A stretch of 35,387 nucleotides of DNA, taken from positions 1 to 35,387 of the forward strand of contig JAKAOH010000014.1 of the NCBI GenBank assembly GCA_021812285.1. Reading direction: 5' to 3'. The notes beneath the pieces were generated by a model. The model did no database searches, was not told the DNA's origin, and worked only from the letters and a program-made list of their open reading frames with translations. This DNA comes from Acidobacteriota bacterium. GTDB lineage: Bacteria > Acidobacteriota > Terriglobia > Acidiferrales > UBA7541. Below, in pieces: positions 1-8,742 of the stretch. The position numbers and the translations under genes are program-made. The stretch's first letter is position 1. Every line of letters starts with the position of its first letter.

Positions 1-1
1 T

Positions 2-1768
2 CGCCGGATGACTGGCTCGGCCGGGAAATTATCCGCCGAAATGATGCCGCCCATTCGCGCCGTGGATACGCTCGTGCCGCGCAGCATGTCGAATCCCCGG
101 CCCGGCGTCTACGTCTACGATTTCGGGCAGAATATTTCCGGCTGGGTCCGCCTGCGCGTGCGCGGCCCTCGGGGCGCGCGCGTCGAGATGCGCTACGCCG
201 AACTCGTCTATTCCGACGGCATGATCAACCGCGAAAACCTGCTCCGCGCGAAAGCGCGCGACGTCTATATCCTGAAAGGCCAGGGCCTCGAAACCTTCCA
301 GCCCATTTTCACCTATCACGGTTTCCAATACGTCGAACTCACCGGCTATCCCGGCACGCCCAGCCTCGACACTCTCCGCGCCCGCTTCGTTCACACCGAC
401 GTCTCTCCCTCCGGCAGTTTCGTCGCCTCGAATGCGCTCCTCAACCGGATCCAAAGCCTGATTCACTGGAGCCAGCTTTCGAATCTGATGAGCATTCCCA
501 CCGATTGCGATCAGCGCAACGAACGCCAGGGCTGGATGGGCGACGCTCAGCTTTCCGCCAAGGAAGCCATGCTGAATTTCGACATGGCCGCTTTCTATAC
601 GAATTTCATCCGCGACATCCGCGACGCCCAAAAACCCGATGGCGAGATTCCCGATACCGTCCCTCACAAGTACGGCAGCTATCCGGCCGATCCCGCCTGG
701 GGCACCGCTTACCCGATCCTCTGCTGGTACATGTGGCAGCAATATGGAGACCGGCGCATCCTCCGGCAGAATTACGCCGCGCTCCAAAAGTACGAGTCGT
801 ACCTCGAATCCCGCGCCCAAGACAACGTTCTCCGCTACAGCTATTACGGCGATTGGGTGGCGATCGATCCCACGCCCGGCGCGCTCGTCTCCGATTTCTA
901 CTACGAGTACGACACCCGCATCCTCGCTTCGATCGCCCGCATTCTGGGCCATTCCGCCGAAGCGGACACCTACTCGCGCCTCGCGTCACAAATTCGCACG
1001 GGGTTCAATCGCGCCTTCTTCAACGCCAAAACCGGCGAGTACGCCACCGGCTCGCAAACGGCCGATGCTCTGGCGCTTTTCCTTCATCTGCCGCCCAAGG
1101 GCCATACCGGCCAGGTGATGTCTCGCCTTTCGAACGACGTCGTCTACCGTCACAACACGCATCTCACCACGGGCATCGTCGGCACCAGATTTCTGCTGCC
1201 CGTCCTCACGGAATACGGCAGCAGCGATCTGGCCTACGAACTCGCCACGCAAACCACATTTCCCAGTTGGGGCTATATGGTGCGCCACGGCGCCACCACG
1301 CTCTGGGAACTCTGGCAGGACAAAACCGGCCCCTCGATGAATTCCCACGATCACATCATGTTCGGCAGCATCGGCTCCTGGTTTTATAATGCGCTCGGCG
1401 GCATTCGCCTGGCGCCGGGCAGCCAGGCCTATCGCCGCGTCGTGTTCGCGCCACAAATCGTGGAAAATCTGCGCTGGGTTTCGGCCACGCTCGATACCAT
1501 TCGTGGCGTGGTTTCCTGCTCCTGGAGGCACAAACCCGGAAAAATCGAAATTCGCGTCGAAGTTCCTGTTGGCGCCGCGGCTTCCGTCGTCGTTCCGCAG
1601 GAAGAGCAGATGACTCGCGTCACGATTCGGGAGGGCGAGCGCGTCGTATGGGAAAACGGCAGCTTCGTTCCCGGCGATCCCGGCGTTCAAGCGGGGAAAC
1701 GCGAAGGCGACCGCTACGAATTTACAGTGGCGTCGGGTTCCTACGATTTTCAACTCACCGGCGACTAA
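2..1768 (+). CDS. Alpha-L-rhamnosidase, GH78 family (5' end outside window)
   Basis: The frame is open to the left edge, so the first ATG (8) is probably internal and the N-terminal domain is missing: about 588 residues are present, whereas GH78 enzymes usually have 900 or more. The protein would remove terminal alpha-L-rhamnose from plant or microbial glycans. Counting from the ATG at 8, residues 30-135 look like the beta-sandwich before the catalytic barrel (YDFGQNISGW). An (alpha/alpha)6 barrel follows, with the family signature DQRNERQGWMGDAQ; its Glu172 matches the general acid. The TTLWELW motif near residue 434 carries the expected general base. A C-terminal beta domain ends the protein. 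Whether it is secreted cannot be judged without the N-terminus. It lies 64 bp upstream of thiL, to which it has no obvious metabolic link. Confidence 0.9.
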   Translation, partial: RRMTGSAGKLSAEMMPPIRAVDTLVPRSMSNPRPGVYVYDFGQNISGWVRLRVRGPRGARVEMRYAELVYSDGMINRENLLRAKARDVYILKGQGLETFQPIFTYHGFQYVELTGYPGTPSLDTLRARFVHTDVSPSGSFVASNALLNRIQSLIHWSQLSNLMSIPTDCDQRNERQGWMGDAQLSAKEAMLNFDMAAFYTNFIRDIRDAQKPDGEIPDTVPHKYGSYPADPAWGTAYPILCWYMWQQYGDRRILRQNYAALQKYESYLESRAQDNVLRYSYYGDWVAIDPTPGALVSDFYYEYDTRILASIARILGHSAEADTYSRLASQIRTGFNRAFFNAKTGEYATGSQTADALALFLHLPPKGHTGQVMSRLSNDVVYRHNTHLTTGIVGTRFLLPVLTEYGSSDLAYELATQTTFPSWGYMVRHGATTLWELWQDKTGPSMNSHDHIMFGSIGSWFYNALGGIRLAPGSQAYRRVVFAPQIVENLRWVSATLDTIRGVVSCSWRHKPGKIEIRVEVPVGAAASVVVPQEEQMTRVTIREGERVVWENGSFVPGDPGVQAGKREGDRYEFTVASGSYDFQLTGD

Positions 1769-1832
1769 ACGGCTCGCTCCCGCTCTTCTCCTGCGCTTGG
1801 CCGGAGTCGTGGGCCGGAGTATCGTTTAGCCA

Positions 1833-2870
1833 ATGCCGCGCCCAAAGGAACCGACAGACTTCGCCGAAGACGCGCTGATCGCCCGCATCGGGAAGCGTCT
1901 TTCCATCGGCCCGCGCGCCGCGCCGGCTTTGCGCCTCGGCCTCGGCGACGACGCCGCCATCCTCCGCGCGAACGCGGCTGAGGATTGGATTTTCAGCACC
2001 GATTTTTCGCTCGAAGGCGTGCATTTCCGCCTCGATACGCATCCTCCCGATGCGGTCGGCTATCGCGCGCTCGCTCGCGCCGCAAGCGACCTTGCCGCGA
2101 TGGGCAGCGAGCCGGCTTTTTTCCTGCTCTCGCTCGCCATTCCCCGCGCACGCGCCGGAAGATGGCTCGATGCCATGCTTGCCGGCATGCGCCGTGCGGC
2201 GCGCCGGCTCGGTCTGCGCCTCGTCGGCGGCGACACCACCTGCTGGCCTCAGGTTGCCATCTCCATCACCGTCATCGGCCGCGCCGCGCCGGGCCGCGCC
2301 ATTCGCCGCGATGGCGCGCGGCCGGGTGACCTGATTTGCGTGAGCGGCCGATTGGGTGGTGCGGCGCTCGGTCTGGCTCTTCTGCTGCAAAAACGCCGCG
2401 CGGCCGGCGGAAAAGCCGCCATCGCCTCGCGCCGCAATTCCCTTCTTCGCCCGCACCTCTATCCGCAAATTCCCGTCGCTTTGGGTCTCCATCTGGCCCG
2501 GCAGCGCCTCGCTTCCGCCATGATGGATCTCTCTGACGGGTTGTCCACCGATCTCGCTCGCCTCGCCAAAGCAAGCCGAGTCAAGGCGCGCATCCACCTG
2601 GATCGTCTGCCTGCCGTTCGCGTTCCGCCCGCGCTCGCGCGGCGCGGCATTCGCGCCGAAACGCTCGCGCTCAACGGCGGCGAAGATTACGGATTGCTCT
2701 TCACCGTCCCCGCGGCGCGCGCCAGCCGGATCCCGCGCGCGTTTCGCGGCTCGCCCATCACCGTGATCGGAGAAATACGGGAGGGTCGTGGCGTCGAAGC
2801 GGCCGATGCCCATGGCCGCATTCGCCCGCTCACATCCGCCGGCTGGGACCCATTTCGCCGATCGAGTTAA
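1833..2870 (+). CDS. thiL: Thiamine-monophosphate kinase ThiL
   Basis: ThiL phosphorylates thiamine monophosphate to the active cofactor thiamine diphosphate, using ATP in the cytoplasm. The 345-residue length is normal. Family motifs are present in order: GLGDDAA (residues 36-42, metal and nucleotide binding), the FSTDFSLEGVHF segment, DLAAMG, VGGDTT, MMDLSDGLSTDL and NGGEDYGLLF. The start at 1833 is the first ATG after the rhamnosidase stop; only a weak purine-rich stretch (GGAG) precedes it. No other thiamine gene is nearby and no TPP riboswitch signature was seen in the 64-bp gap. The arrangement therefore looks like chance adjacency or read-through from the GH78 gene rather than a thiamine operon. 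Confidence 0.95.
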   Translation: MPRPKEPTDFAEDALIARIGKRLSIGPRAAPALRLGLGDDAAILRANAAEDWIFSTDFSLEGVHFRLDTHPPDAVGYRALARAASDLAAMGSEPAFFLLSLAIPRARAGRWLDAMLAGMRRAARRLGLRLVGGDTTCWPQVAISITVIGRAAPGRAIRRDGARPGDLICVSGRLGGAALGLALLLQKRRAAGGKAAIASRRNSLLRPHLYPQIPVALGLHLARQRLASAMMDLSDGLSTDLARLAKASRVKARIHLDRLPAVRVPPALARRGIRAETLALNGGEDYGLLFTVPAARASRIPRAFRGSPITVIGEIREGRGVEAADAHGRIRPLTSAGWDPFRRSS

Positions 2871-2872
2871 CC

Positions 2873-2904
2873 GCGGGATCGCGCTTCCGTTCCCGCCGAA
2901 TTTT
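2873..2904 (+). terminator. Weak hairpin terminator between convergent genes
   Basis: A perfect 6-bp inverted repeat (GCGGGA at 2873-2878, TCCCGC at 2891-2896) with a 12-nt loop is followed by CGAATTTT. It sits between the thiL stop and the convergent methyltransferase stop. The T-run is short, so its strength is doubtful. Confidence 0.3.
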
Positions 2905-2905
2905 C

Positions 2906-3958
2906 TCAGCGGCGCAGAGCGAAGAACTGATTGAACGGGTTCTGAATGGGCAGCCGGTCGAAGTGCGAGAAGCCGGCCTCGCTGGCCAGCGCTCGAGCTC
3001 CCTCCTCGCCGATCACCGTTCCCAAACCCTCCCCCTGGAAAGCAAGCGAAACCGTCATGCAGTGCAGCGGGCTGATCGCATGAAACGCTTTGCCGACTGG
3101 ATTCCGGTTCTCGTGTGCGTGCGCCGAAACGTTAGGCTCGGACCAAACGTAAACGCCGTCGTCGGCCAGGGCCTCGTGAACCGCGCGGAGCGTGCTTCTT
3201 GGATTAACCATGTCGTGAATGCAATCGAAGCTGCAGATCAAATCGTAGCGCCGATTTCCAGGGATCTCGTGCGCGGCCGCCTGGAGGAACTCGACGTTCG
3301 AAAGATTGTACGTGGCGGCCAGCCGCCGAGCCCGGCTGATGCTCGGCGCGTGATAATCGATCCCCAGCACCTTAGACGCCGGGAAAGCCCGCGCCATGGC
3401 GATGGTGGACTGCCCGCAACCACAGCCGATATCGGCGATCTGGCATCCGCGCGAAAGACGAGTCGTAAGCCCCGGCACCGCATTCAGCCAATCCTTCACC
3501 AGAAAATGAACGTAACCCGGCCGGAAAAAGCGTTCGATGGCTTCGGGAATTTCGTCGCCGATTTCCCCGTAGGGAATCCCACCGCCCTTGCGAAACGCTT
3601 CCAGGATTCGCGGCGTGTTGCAGATCGAGGGCGTGGTGAAATGGAAGGCCCCGCCCACGAACATCGGACTGTCCTCGTTGGCGAGAACGAATGCCTGTTC
3701 CTCGCTCATCAGGTACTTCTGCGACTGCGGATCGTAATTGACGTACTCCGCCGCAACCATCGCCCGCAGCCACTCCCGCACGTATCGCTCATTTAATCCG
3801 GTCTTCTGCGCCAGTTCCCCGCTTGTAAGCGGCCCGGCCTCGGCCACCGCCTGAAACAGTCCGAGGCGATCGCCAACGTAGCCGAGCGCCATGGTGAAAG
3901 CACCCCCCATATCACCCACCACTCGGAAAGCCACTTCTTCGATCTTTTCCTGTTTCAT
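2906..3958 (-). CDS. Class I SAM-dependent methyltransferase with N-terminal winged helix
   Basis: The start at 3958 was chosen over upstream in-frame codons because a purine-rich GGGGGAGA lies about 10 nt before it and the protein family begins here (350 residues). Residues 1-80 form a winged-helix domain (TSGELAQKTGLNERYVREWL), as in O-methyltransferase-like dimeric enzymes. The Rossmann domain follows with the SAM-binding motif IADIGCGCGQ at about 174-183 and acidic motif II (VLGIDYH). The CSFDCIHDM segment is motif-IV-like. The substrate is unknown; similar bacterial proteins are annotated only as methyltransferases. It lies downstream of the penicillin-binding protein gene on the same strand but is separated by 332 bp holding its own promoter candidate, so it is probably transcribed alone. 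Confidence 0.85.
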   Translation of the reverse strand: MKQEKIEEVAFRVVGDMGGAFTMALGYVGDRLGLFQAVAEAGPLTSGELAQKTGLNERYVREWLRAMVAAEYVNYDPQSQKYLMSEEQAFVLANEDSPMFVGGAFHFTTPSICNTPRILEAFRKGGGIPYGEIGDEIPEAIERFFRPGYVHFLVKDWLNAVPGLTTRLSRGCQIADIGCGCGQSTIAMARAFPASKVLGIDYHAPSISRARRLAATYNLSNVEFLQAAAHEIPGNRRYDLICSFDCIHDMVNPRSTLRAVHEALADDGVYVWSEPNVSAHAHENRNPVGKAFHAISPLHCMTVSLAFQGEGLGTVIGEEGARALASEAGFSHFDRLPIQNPFNQFFALRR

Positions 3959-4290
3959 ACGCGCATTCTCCCCCGTGCCGGATTCGTTTGCCCCACAGAG
4001 GTCGGACGCCGTACGCGGGAACCCCGTGGATTCCATGGTTTCCCAACAGCGTGGAACGCCACAGAACGCTCCAGCTGAGGGATATCGAGCGCTGATTTGT
4101 GAAAACGGTCCCGAATCGGCAAAGCCGGCCGCTATGAAACACGCGTCAGCAAGTAAGGAAGAAAAACTGACTGGAGGGAGTATCCCCGTCCGAGAAGGGG
4201 TTGTCAAGCGTATCGCTCGCCGCGCTTCCTGACTGTTTCGGCGGAAAAAATTCTCGCGGCCCGCGGGGCCGGGCTCGGCGGGCCTGCCGG
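3959..4290 (-). other. 332-bp intergenic region with long leader of the methyltransferase gene
   Basis: No coding sequence is convincing here. Apart from the promoter at 4179-4207, the region would give a leader of about 215 nt. Two hairpins can be drawn in it: an 8-bp stem with one mismatch at 4017-4044 (GGGAACCC/GGTTTCCC) and a 5-bp stem at 4048-4070 (AGCGT/ACGCT). I do not recognise a known riboswitch. Confidence 0.4.
4179..4207 (-). promoter_or_regulatory. Sigma-70-type promoter for the methyltransferase gene
   Basis: On the minus strand a perfect -35 box TTGACA (4207-4202) is followed by a 17-bp spacer and a -10 box GATACT (4184-4179), four of six consensus bases. The start codon lies about 220 nt downstream. 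Confidence 0.5.
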
Positions 4291-6600
4291 CTAGCCGCCC
4301 GGCTGTTCGGGGCCCGGCAGCGCGGTGCCGCCGGTTGTGCGCGGCAACGGAGCCGGCGCTGGAAGGTGCCGCGCCGGCGCATACTCCGCCGGAGCATTAT
4401 CGGGCGTGTCCACTTGCACCGGATGTTCGGCGGCGAGCTGTTCGAGCGGCGTCACGCCGGGGAACTGCTCCACCGGCGTTCCCTTGAGCGCTCCCTTCAT
4501 GTATTCCACCCATATCGGCAGCGCCGCGCGAGCGCCTTGCTCGCCCCGCCCGAGCGAAATCGCGTCGTTGTCGTATCCCACCCAGACGCCGGCGGTCAGC
4601 GAAGGCGTGAACCCGAGAAACCACGCGTCGGTCCAATTGTTCGTCGTGCCGGTTTTGCCGCCGCACGGCCGGTCGAGCGCCTTCGCGCCCTCGCCGGTGC
4701 CGATATTCACCACGTCTTCCAGCATCGCTGTCATCGTGTCGGCCACCTGCGAGCTGATCACGTCGTAGACTTTCGGATGCGCCTCGTAAATGAGCGCGCC
4801 ATCGTAAGTCGTTACCCGGCGGATGAAATGCGGCTCGACGCGCACGCCGCCGTTCGGAAACACCGTGAACGCCGAGGTGTGGTCGAGCAGCGACAAGCTC
4901 GCTGCTCCCAGCACGAGCGGATAGTAGTCCGGCAAATCGCCCTGGATCCCGAACCGCCGCGCCATCGCGATCACGTTCGGCAGCCCCACGTGCATCGCCA
5001 GCCGCACCGCCGCGGCGTTTCGCGACGCCGCCAGCGCGCGCCGCAGCGTGATCCGCCCCTCGTACAAGCCGTCGTAATCGTGCGGACTGTACGGCACCCC
5101 GCCGCTCATCACGGTGAACGGAATGTCTTGAATCGTGTCGAAGGGCGACCATCCCTGCTCGAGCGCTTCCGAATACAGGTACACCTTGAACGAGCTGCCC
5201 ACCGGCCGCCGCATCTGAATCGCGCGGTCGAATTTCGATTCGGCGAAGCTGTAACCGCCCACCAGCGCCTTGATTTCCCCCGTCGCATTCTCGATCGAAA
5301 CCAGCGCCGCCTGCGCCCGCGGATGCTGCTCGAGCGTCACCTGCGCCACGTCTCCCCGGATCGCCTGGATCTTCACCTTCACCAGGTCGCCGGTCTTCAG
5401 GAATTGTTTCGGCGAGCGGAAACCCGTCCACGCGAAATCCGCGGGCATCAGCCGCGCGCGGTCATCTTCGATCTTCAAATCCGCCGCGCCGGGGCCGACC
5501 GCCGTCACCACCGCCGTGGTGTATTCGTCCACGCGCAGCGGCCGGTCCCAGTTCCGCGCCTGGTAGCTTTCGATCGTGCCCAGATGGTCGCGAAAGACAT
5601 TTTGCAAATCGCCTTGCCAGCCGTGCCGGCGCTCGTAGGCGTGCAGGCCGTCGCTCACCGCCTGCTGCGCCGCGCGCTGCATTTTCGGGTCGAGCGTCGT
5701 ATAAACGCGCAGGCCTTCCGTGTACGCCGCCTGCGGTCCGAATTTCCGCTCCAGCCATTCGCGCACTTCCTCGACGAAATAGGGCGCGATGTCGTTTCGC
5801 GGATAGTTCAAATCGAGTCCCAACGGCTCGCGCTGCGCCGCTTCCATCTCTTGGCGCGTGATCTTGCCGTCCTCGCGCATCAACCGCAGCACCAGATTCC
5901 GCCGCCCGAGCGACCGCTTCGCGTGATGCAGCGGCGAATAATATTCCGGTCCGCGAATCATCCCTACCAGCATCGCCGCTTCCGGCAGCGTCAATTGCTG
6001 AATCGGCCGGCTGAAATAAAATTCCGAAGCCGCCTCAAATCCGTAATTCCCGTGTCCCAGATACACCTGGTTGCAATACATCGTGAAAATCTGCGGCTTC
6101 GTGTAGTGCCGCTCGATTTGCAGCGAGAGCAGCGTCTCTTCGATCTTCCGGCGAAACGTTTTTTCCGGCGTCAGAAACAGCATCCGCGCCAGTTGCATCG
6201 TCAGCGTGCTCGCGCCCTGGCTCTTGCGTCCGGTGCGGACGTCCGCCCACGCCGCTTCGAGGATGCGCGGAATATCCACGCCCCAGTTTTCCTCGAAATG
6301 CCGGTCTTCGGTGGCGATGATGGCGTTGTGGAGCACCGGCGGAATCTGGTTGTAACTCACCAGGATTCGCCGTTCGAGCGCAAACGTCCCGATGGCTTGG
6401 CCGTTGTCCGCGTAAAGTTCGGTGATGACGTCGGGACGGTAGGTTTCAAGTTCCTGAATCTGCGGCAGATCCACGCCGTAGACGAACAGCAGCCCCACCA
6501 CCGCTCCAAACAGAATCGAGCACAGTAAAAGGAAAAGGAATGCCAGACGGCCGAATAGCCGATAGCCTCCCAGGCGAACCGTAAGCGGCGGCAAGCTCAT
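4291..6600 (-). CDS. mrcA: Class A penicillin-binding protein 1A (transglycosylase/transpeptidase)
   Basis: This bifunctional inner-membrane enzyme polymerises lipid II and cross-links peptidoglycan in the periplasm. The 769 residues show a short cytoplasmic tail and one transmembrane helix (about 18-42). The GT51 glycosyltransferase domain follows, with ATEDRHF (catalytic Glu98), GASTLTMQL and the KIEE segment. An OB-like insert spans about 360-425, typical of PBP1A. The transpeptidase domain has SSFK (nucleophile Ser469), SRN (526-528) and KTGTTNN (649 onwards). The C-terminus is a Pro/Ala-rich tail of about 40 residues, probably disordered. All catalytic motifs are intact. The 133-bp gap upstream is shared with a divergent membrane-protein gene. 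Confidence 0.95.
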   Translation of the reverse strand: MSLPPLTVRLGGYRLFGRLAFLFLLLCSILFGAVVGLLFVYGVDLPQIQELETYRPDVITELYADNGQAIGTFALERRILVSYNQIPPVLHNAIIATEDRHFEENWGVDIPRILEAAWADVRTGRKSQGASTLTMQLARMLFLTPEKTFRRKIEETLLSLQIERHYTKPQIFTMYCNQVYLGHGNYGFEAASEFYFSRPIQQLTLPEAAMLVGMIRGPEYYSPLHHAKRSLGRRNLVLRLMREDGKITRQEMEAAQREPLGLDLNYPRNDIAPYFVEEVREWLERKFGPQAAYTEGLRVYTTLDPKMQRAAQQAVSDGLHAYERRHGWQGDLQNVFRDHLGTIESYQARNWDRPLRVDEYTTAVVTAVGPGAADLKIEDDRARLMPADFAWTGFRSPKQFLKTGDLVKVKIQAIRGDVAQVTLEQHPRAQAALVSIENATGEIKALVGGYSFAESKFDRAIQMRRPVGSSFKVYLYSEALEQGWSPFDTIQDIPFTVMSGGVPYSPHDYDGLYEGRITLRRALAASRNAAAVRLAMHVGLPNVIAMARRFGIQGDLPDYYPLVLGAASLSLLDHTSAFTVFPNGGVRVEPHFIRRVTTYDGALIYEAHPKVYDVISSQVADTMTAMLEDVVNIGTGEGAKALDRPCGGKTGTTNNWTDAWFLGFTPSLTAGVWVGYDNDAISLGRGEQGARAALPIWVEYMKGALKGTPVEQFPGVTPLEQLAAEHPVQVDTPDNAPAEYAPARHLPAPAPLPRTTGGTALPGPEQPGG

Positions 6601-6689
6601 TCGCGTATAACTTCAATTCTAGCGCAACGCGCGCGAGTTAACGGCCGCGTTCGGCAAGAATGAACCTTAGTGTAACCGCAACTCGACTC

Positions 6690-6720
6690 TTGACCCGCGC
6701 CCGTAGGACCGGCGTATCCT
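6690..6720 (+). promoter_or_regulatory. Candidate promoter of the small membrane-protein gene
   Basis: TTGACC (6690-6695) and TATCCT (6715-6720) are separated by 19 bp, slightly longer than ideal. Transcription from here would begin very close to the GTG at 6734, which favours the ATG at 6749 as the start codon. Confidence 0.35.
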
Positions 6721-6748
6721 TCACCGAGCATCCGTGAAGAATACGGCC

Positions 6749-7216
6749 ATGACGCGCAGCCCGGTCAGCGAACGGTCGCGGCCTTCCACACAAACGGTGT
6801 GGGTCGCCTTCGTCGTTTGGTGCATTGCCATGGGCGTTGCGGTCGCGATCGTGGCTGCAGCTCTGGGCACGGTTCCGAAGGCGCTGATCTTCGCCTTGGG
6901 CGCCGCAAACCTAATCGTCGTTGCATCGCTCGCAATCCTTCTCCGGCGAGCTACCGCTGAACAGGCTCGGACCGAAACCTCTGACGAGAAGACAAAACGG
7001 CTTCTGCGGGCGAAAAGCGGCCTCCGCAAGGGAGCCGTACTTTACGGTCTAATCCTTCTTTGGGACGTATACTTAGCCTCACGCGGGCGCGACTCGGTCG
7101 TGACGGTAGTGGTTGCACTCTTCTTTAACCTGTTCATTTTGCTCGGCCTCATCTTCATGGCGCGCCGGGTGAACCGCGAGATCGCTAAGCAAAACCCTCC
7201 CGCCAATCCCATGTGA
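6749..7216 (+). CDS. Hypothetical four-helix membrane protein
   Basis: I do not recognise a family. From the ATG at 6749 it has 155 residues; an in-frame GTG at 6734 would add five. Two hydrophobic hairpins are visible: one near the N-terminus (WVAFVVWCIAMGVAVAIV and the segment after KALIF) and one near the C-terminus (GAVLYGLILLWDVYL and VVALFFNLFILLGLIF). They are separated by a charged cytoplasmic-type loop of about 35 residues rich in Arg, Lys and Glu. The C-terminus is basic then Pro/Asn-rich. It is divergent from the PBP1A gene and 27 bp upstream of the acetyltransferase gene, so the two may be cotranscribed. No catalytic motif was seen. Confidence 0.7.
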   Translation: MTRSPVSERSRPSTQTVWVAFVVWCIAMGVAVAIVAAALGTVPKALIFALGAANLIVVASLAILLRRATAEQARTETSDEKTKRLLRAKSGLRKGAVLYGLILLWDVYLASRGRDSVVTVVVALFFNLFILLGLIFMARRVNREIAKQNPPANPM

Positions 7217-7243
7217 GGACCAGCGCAACGTCCCGCCACCGCC

Positions 7244-7813
7244 ATGCAACCCGCCACACCTACAACGCCACCGCTTGAAACCCCGCGCTTGCTCCTGCGC
7301 CCGCTCGCGCTCGCAGACGCGCCGGAAATTCAGCGCCTGTTCCCGCAATGGGAGATCGTTCATTTCCTCTCGAGCGTCGTTCCCTGGCCCTATCCGCCCG
7401 ACGGCGCGTTCCGTTTCATCCACGATATCTCTTTGCCCGCGATCGCTCGCGGCGATGAGTGGCATTGGACGCTTCGCCTGAAATCCGATCCCGATCGGCT
7501 GATCGGCGCGATTCGCCTGATGAAGCGCGAGCAGAAAAATCGCGGTTTTTGGATGGCTCCTGCGTATCAAGGCCACGGACTGATGTCCGAAGCTGCCGAT
7601 GCCGTCACCAATTTCTGGTTTGATGTCCTGAAAATGCCCGTCCTGCGGACCGAAAAAGCCGCTGCGAATCTTGCTTCCCGCCGCATTTCCGAAAAACAGG
7701 GCGCACGCCAGGTGGGAACCGTCGAGCGCGATTACGTCTCCGGCCGCCAGCTCGCCGAAATCTGGGAAATCACCGCCGAAGAATGGCACTCCCGCCGGCG
7801 CTCCGTGAAATAG
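7244..7813 (+). CDS. GNAT family N-acetyltransferase (RimJ/RimL type)
   Basis: The 189-residue protein starts with the hallmark ETPRLLLRPL of ribosomal-protein-alanine acetyltransferase-like GNATs. It continues through the beta4 strand (LIGAIRLM), GFWMAPAYQGHGLMSEA (the acetyl-CoA pyrophosphate loop, here Q-G-H-G-L instead of the common Q/R-x-x-G-x-A), and a C-terminal segment with ANLASRRISEKQGA, the usual N.aS..v.ek.G motif. It would transfer acetyl from acetyl-CoA to an amine on a protein N-terminus, small molecule or antibiotic; the substrate cannot be read from sequence. It begins 27 bp after the small membrane-protein gene. Confidence 0.88.
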   Translation: MQPATPTTPPLETPRLLLRPLALADAPEIQRLFPQWEIVHFLSSVVPWPYPPDGAFRFIHDISLPAIARGDEWHWTLRLKSDPDRLIGAIRLMKREQKNRGFWMAPAYQGHGLMSEAADAVTNFWFDVLKMPVLRTEKAAANLASRRISEKQGARQVGTVERDYVSGRQLAEIWEITAEEWHSRRRSVK

Positions 7814-7846
7814 CGGTTCGCGCGTAGCCATCCGCCCGGCGCAGAT

Positions 7847-8134
7847 TTACGTCGTCGCGCCTTCCCCGATCGCGACCGTCCATTTCCGCACGCGCCACGA
7901 CTTCACCAACCCGTTCTTCACGTACGGATCGCCCTTCGCAAAGGCTTCGGCCGCCGTGCAATCCGGCCCGCGAAACACGATCACCACCCCATCGGCCGGC
8001 TCGGCCAGCGCTCCGCCCATCACGATCTCTCCGCGCTCGTACGCCGCGCGCGCGAGCGCCAGATGTTCGGCGCGATACGTCCCTCGCCGCTCCAGGTAAT
8101 CCTCCACCACGTCATAGAACAGTATGCAATGCAT
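7847..8134 (-). CDS. YciI-like protein
   Basis: A 95-residue single-domain protein of the YCII-related dimeric alpha+beta-barrel family. It has the N-terminal strand MHCILFYDV, the conserved Arg and His in the YRAEHLALA helix, GGAL, and the segment AEAFAKGDPYVKNGLV, the standard A..f...DPy...glv pattern. Family members are small cytosolic proteins with suspected enzymatic roles, often near or fused to other small-molecule enzymes; no reaction can be assigned here. It reads in the same direction as the Rid-family gene upstream at 8263-8652, with about 130 bp of repeat-bearing DNA between them. Confidence 0.88.
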   Translation of the reverse strand: MHCILFYDVVEDYLERRGTYRAEHLALARAAYERGEIVMGGALAEPADGVVIVFRGPDCTAAEAFAKGDPYVKNGLVKSWRVRKWTVAIGEGATT

Positions 8135-8160
8135 CTCCAGTCCCCGTTTTCAGCCGCCGA

Positions 8161-8202
8161 ATTTCGATTTTCGCATTTCGATTTTCGAATTTCGCTTTTC
8201 GA
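8161..8202. repeat. Three tandem copies of a 14-bp repeat
   Basis: The unit ATTTCGATTTTCGN occurs three times in a row with a single internal substitution in the third copy. It lies between the YciI and Rid genes in otherwise AT-poor DNA. Confidence 0.8.
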
Positions 8203-8262
8203 GTTCCCACCCTGCGCTCTCCACCCAGCCCCACGTCCCCCGCGCTTGTTTCCGCGGTGGTC

Positions 8263-8652
8263 CTATCGCGGCGCAATCGCCTCCGCTTCGATTTCCACCA
8301 GCATGTCTCCGGAGACCAGCCCGCTCACTTCCACCATCGAAGTCGCCGGCCGGATCTTCCCGAAAAATTCGCCATGCGCCCGGCCCACAGCCTCCCACTC
8401 GCGGATATCCCGCACGAAAATTCGCGTTCGCACCACGTCTTTCATTCCCGCGCCCGCTTTTTTCAGCGCTCGCTCGATATTTCGCAGCGTCTGGATCGTC
8501 TGCGCGCGCGCGTCCCCCACGCCGATGATTTTCCCGCTCTCGTCTGTCGCCGTCGTTCCCGAAACCCAAATCTGCTTGCCCACCCGCACCGCCCGTGAAT
8601 AACCGACAATCGGCTCCCACGGTGTTCCACTCGCAATGTTTTTCCGCTTCAT
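8263..8652 (-). CDS. Rid family protein (RidA/YjgF fold), lacking the canonical imine-deaminase arginine
   Basis: The 129 residues align end to end with RidA: IWVSGTTA, the [29 protein letters not shown] helix-strand unit, and the closing [10 protein letters not shown] strand. RidA enzymes hydrolyse reactive enamines and imines such as 2-aminoacrylate using an arginine that is Arg105 in E. coli RidA. At the matching place here the sequence reads RPATSMVEV, with Thr104 instead of Arg. This suggests one of the non-RidA Rid subfamilies, whose roles are mostly unknown. The start is well supported by GGGAGGGG just upstream of the ATG at 8652. Confidence 0.88.
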   Translation of the reverse strand: MKRKNIASGTPWEPIVGYSRAVRVGKQIWVSGTTATDESGKIIGVGDARAQTIQTLRNIERALKKAGAGMKDVVRTRIFVRDIREWEAVGRAHGEFFGKIRPATSMVEVSGLVSGDMLVEIEAEAIAPR

Positions 8653-8742
8653 TGCCCCTCCCTCGTTCTAGACCGGGAAACAAGTCCCCACCCAGGCCGG
8701 CTCAATTTTCCCCAAAGCCTGCCTCGAGGGGCCATTTCCGCA

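Noticed and set aside
4201-6528. 775-codon frame opposite the PBP1A gene
   Set aside because: Arg/His-rich shadow of the intact penicillin-binding protein gene; no motif or start signal.
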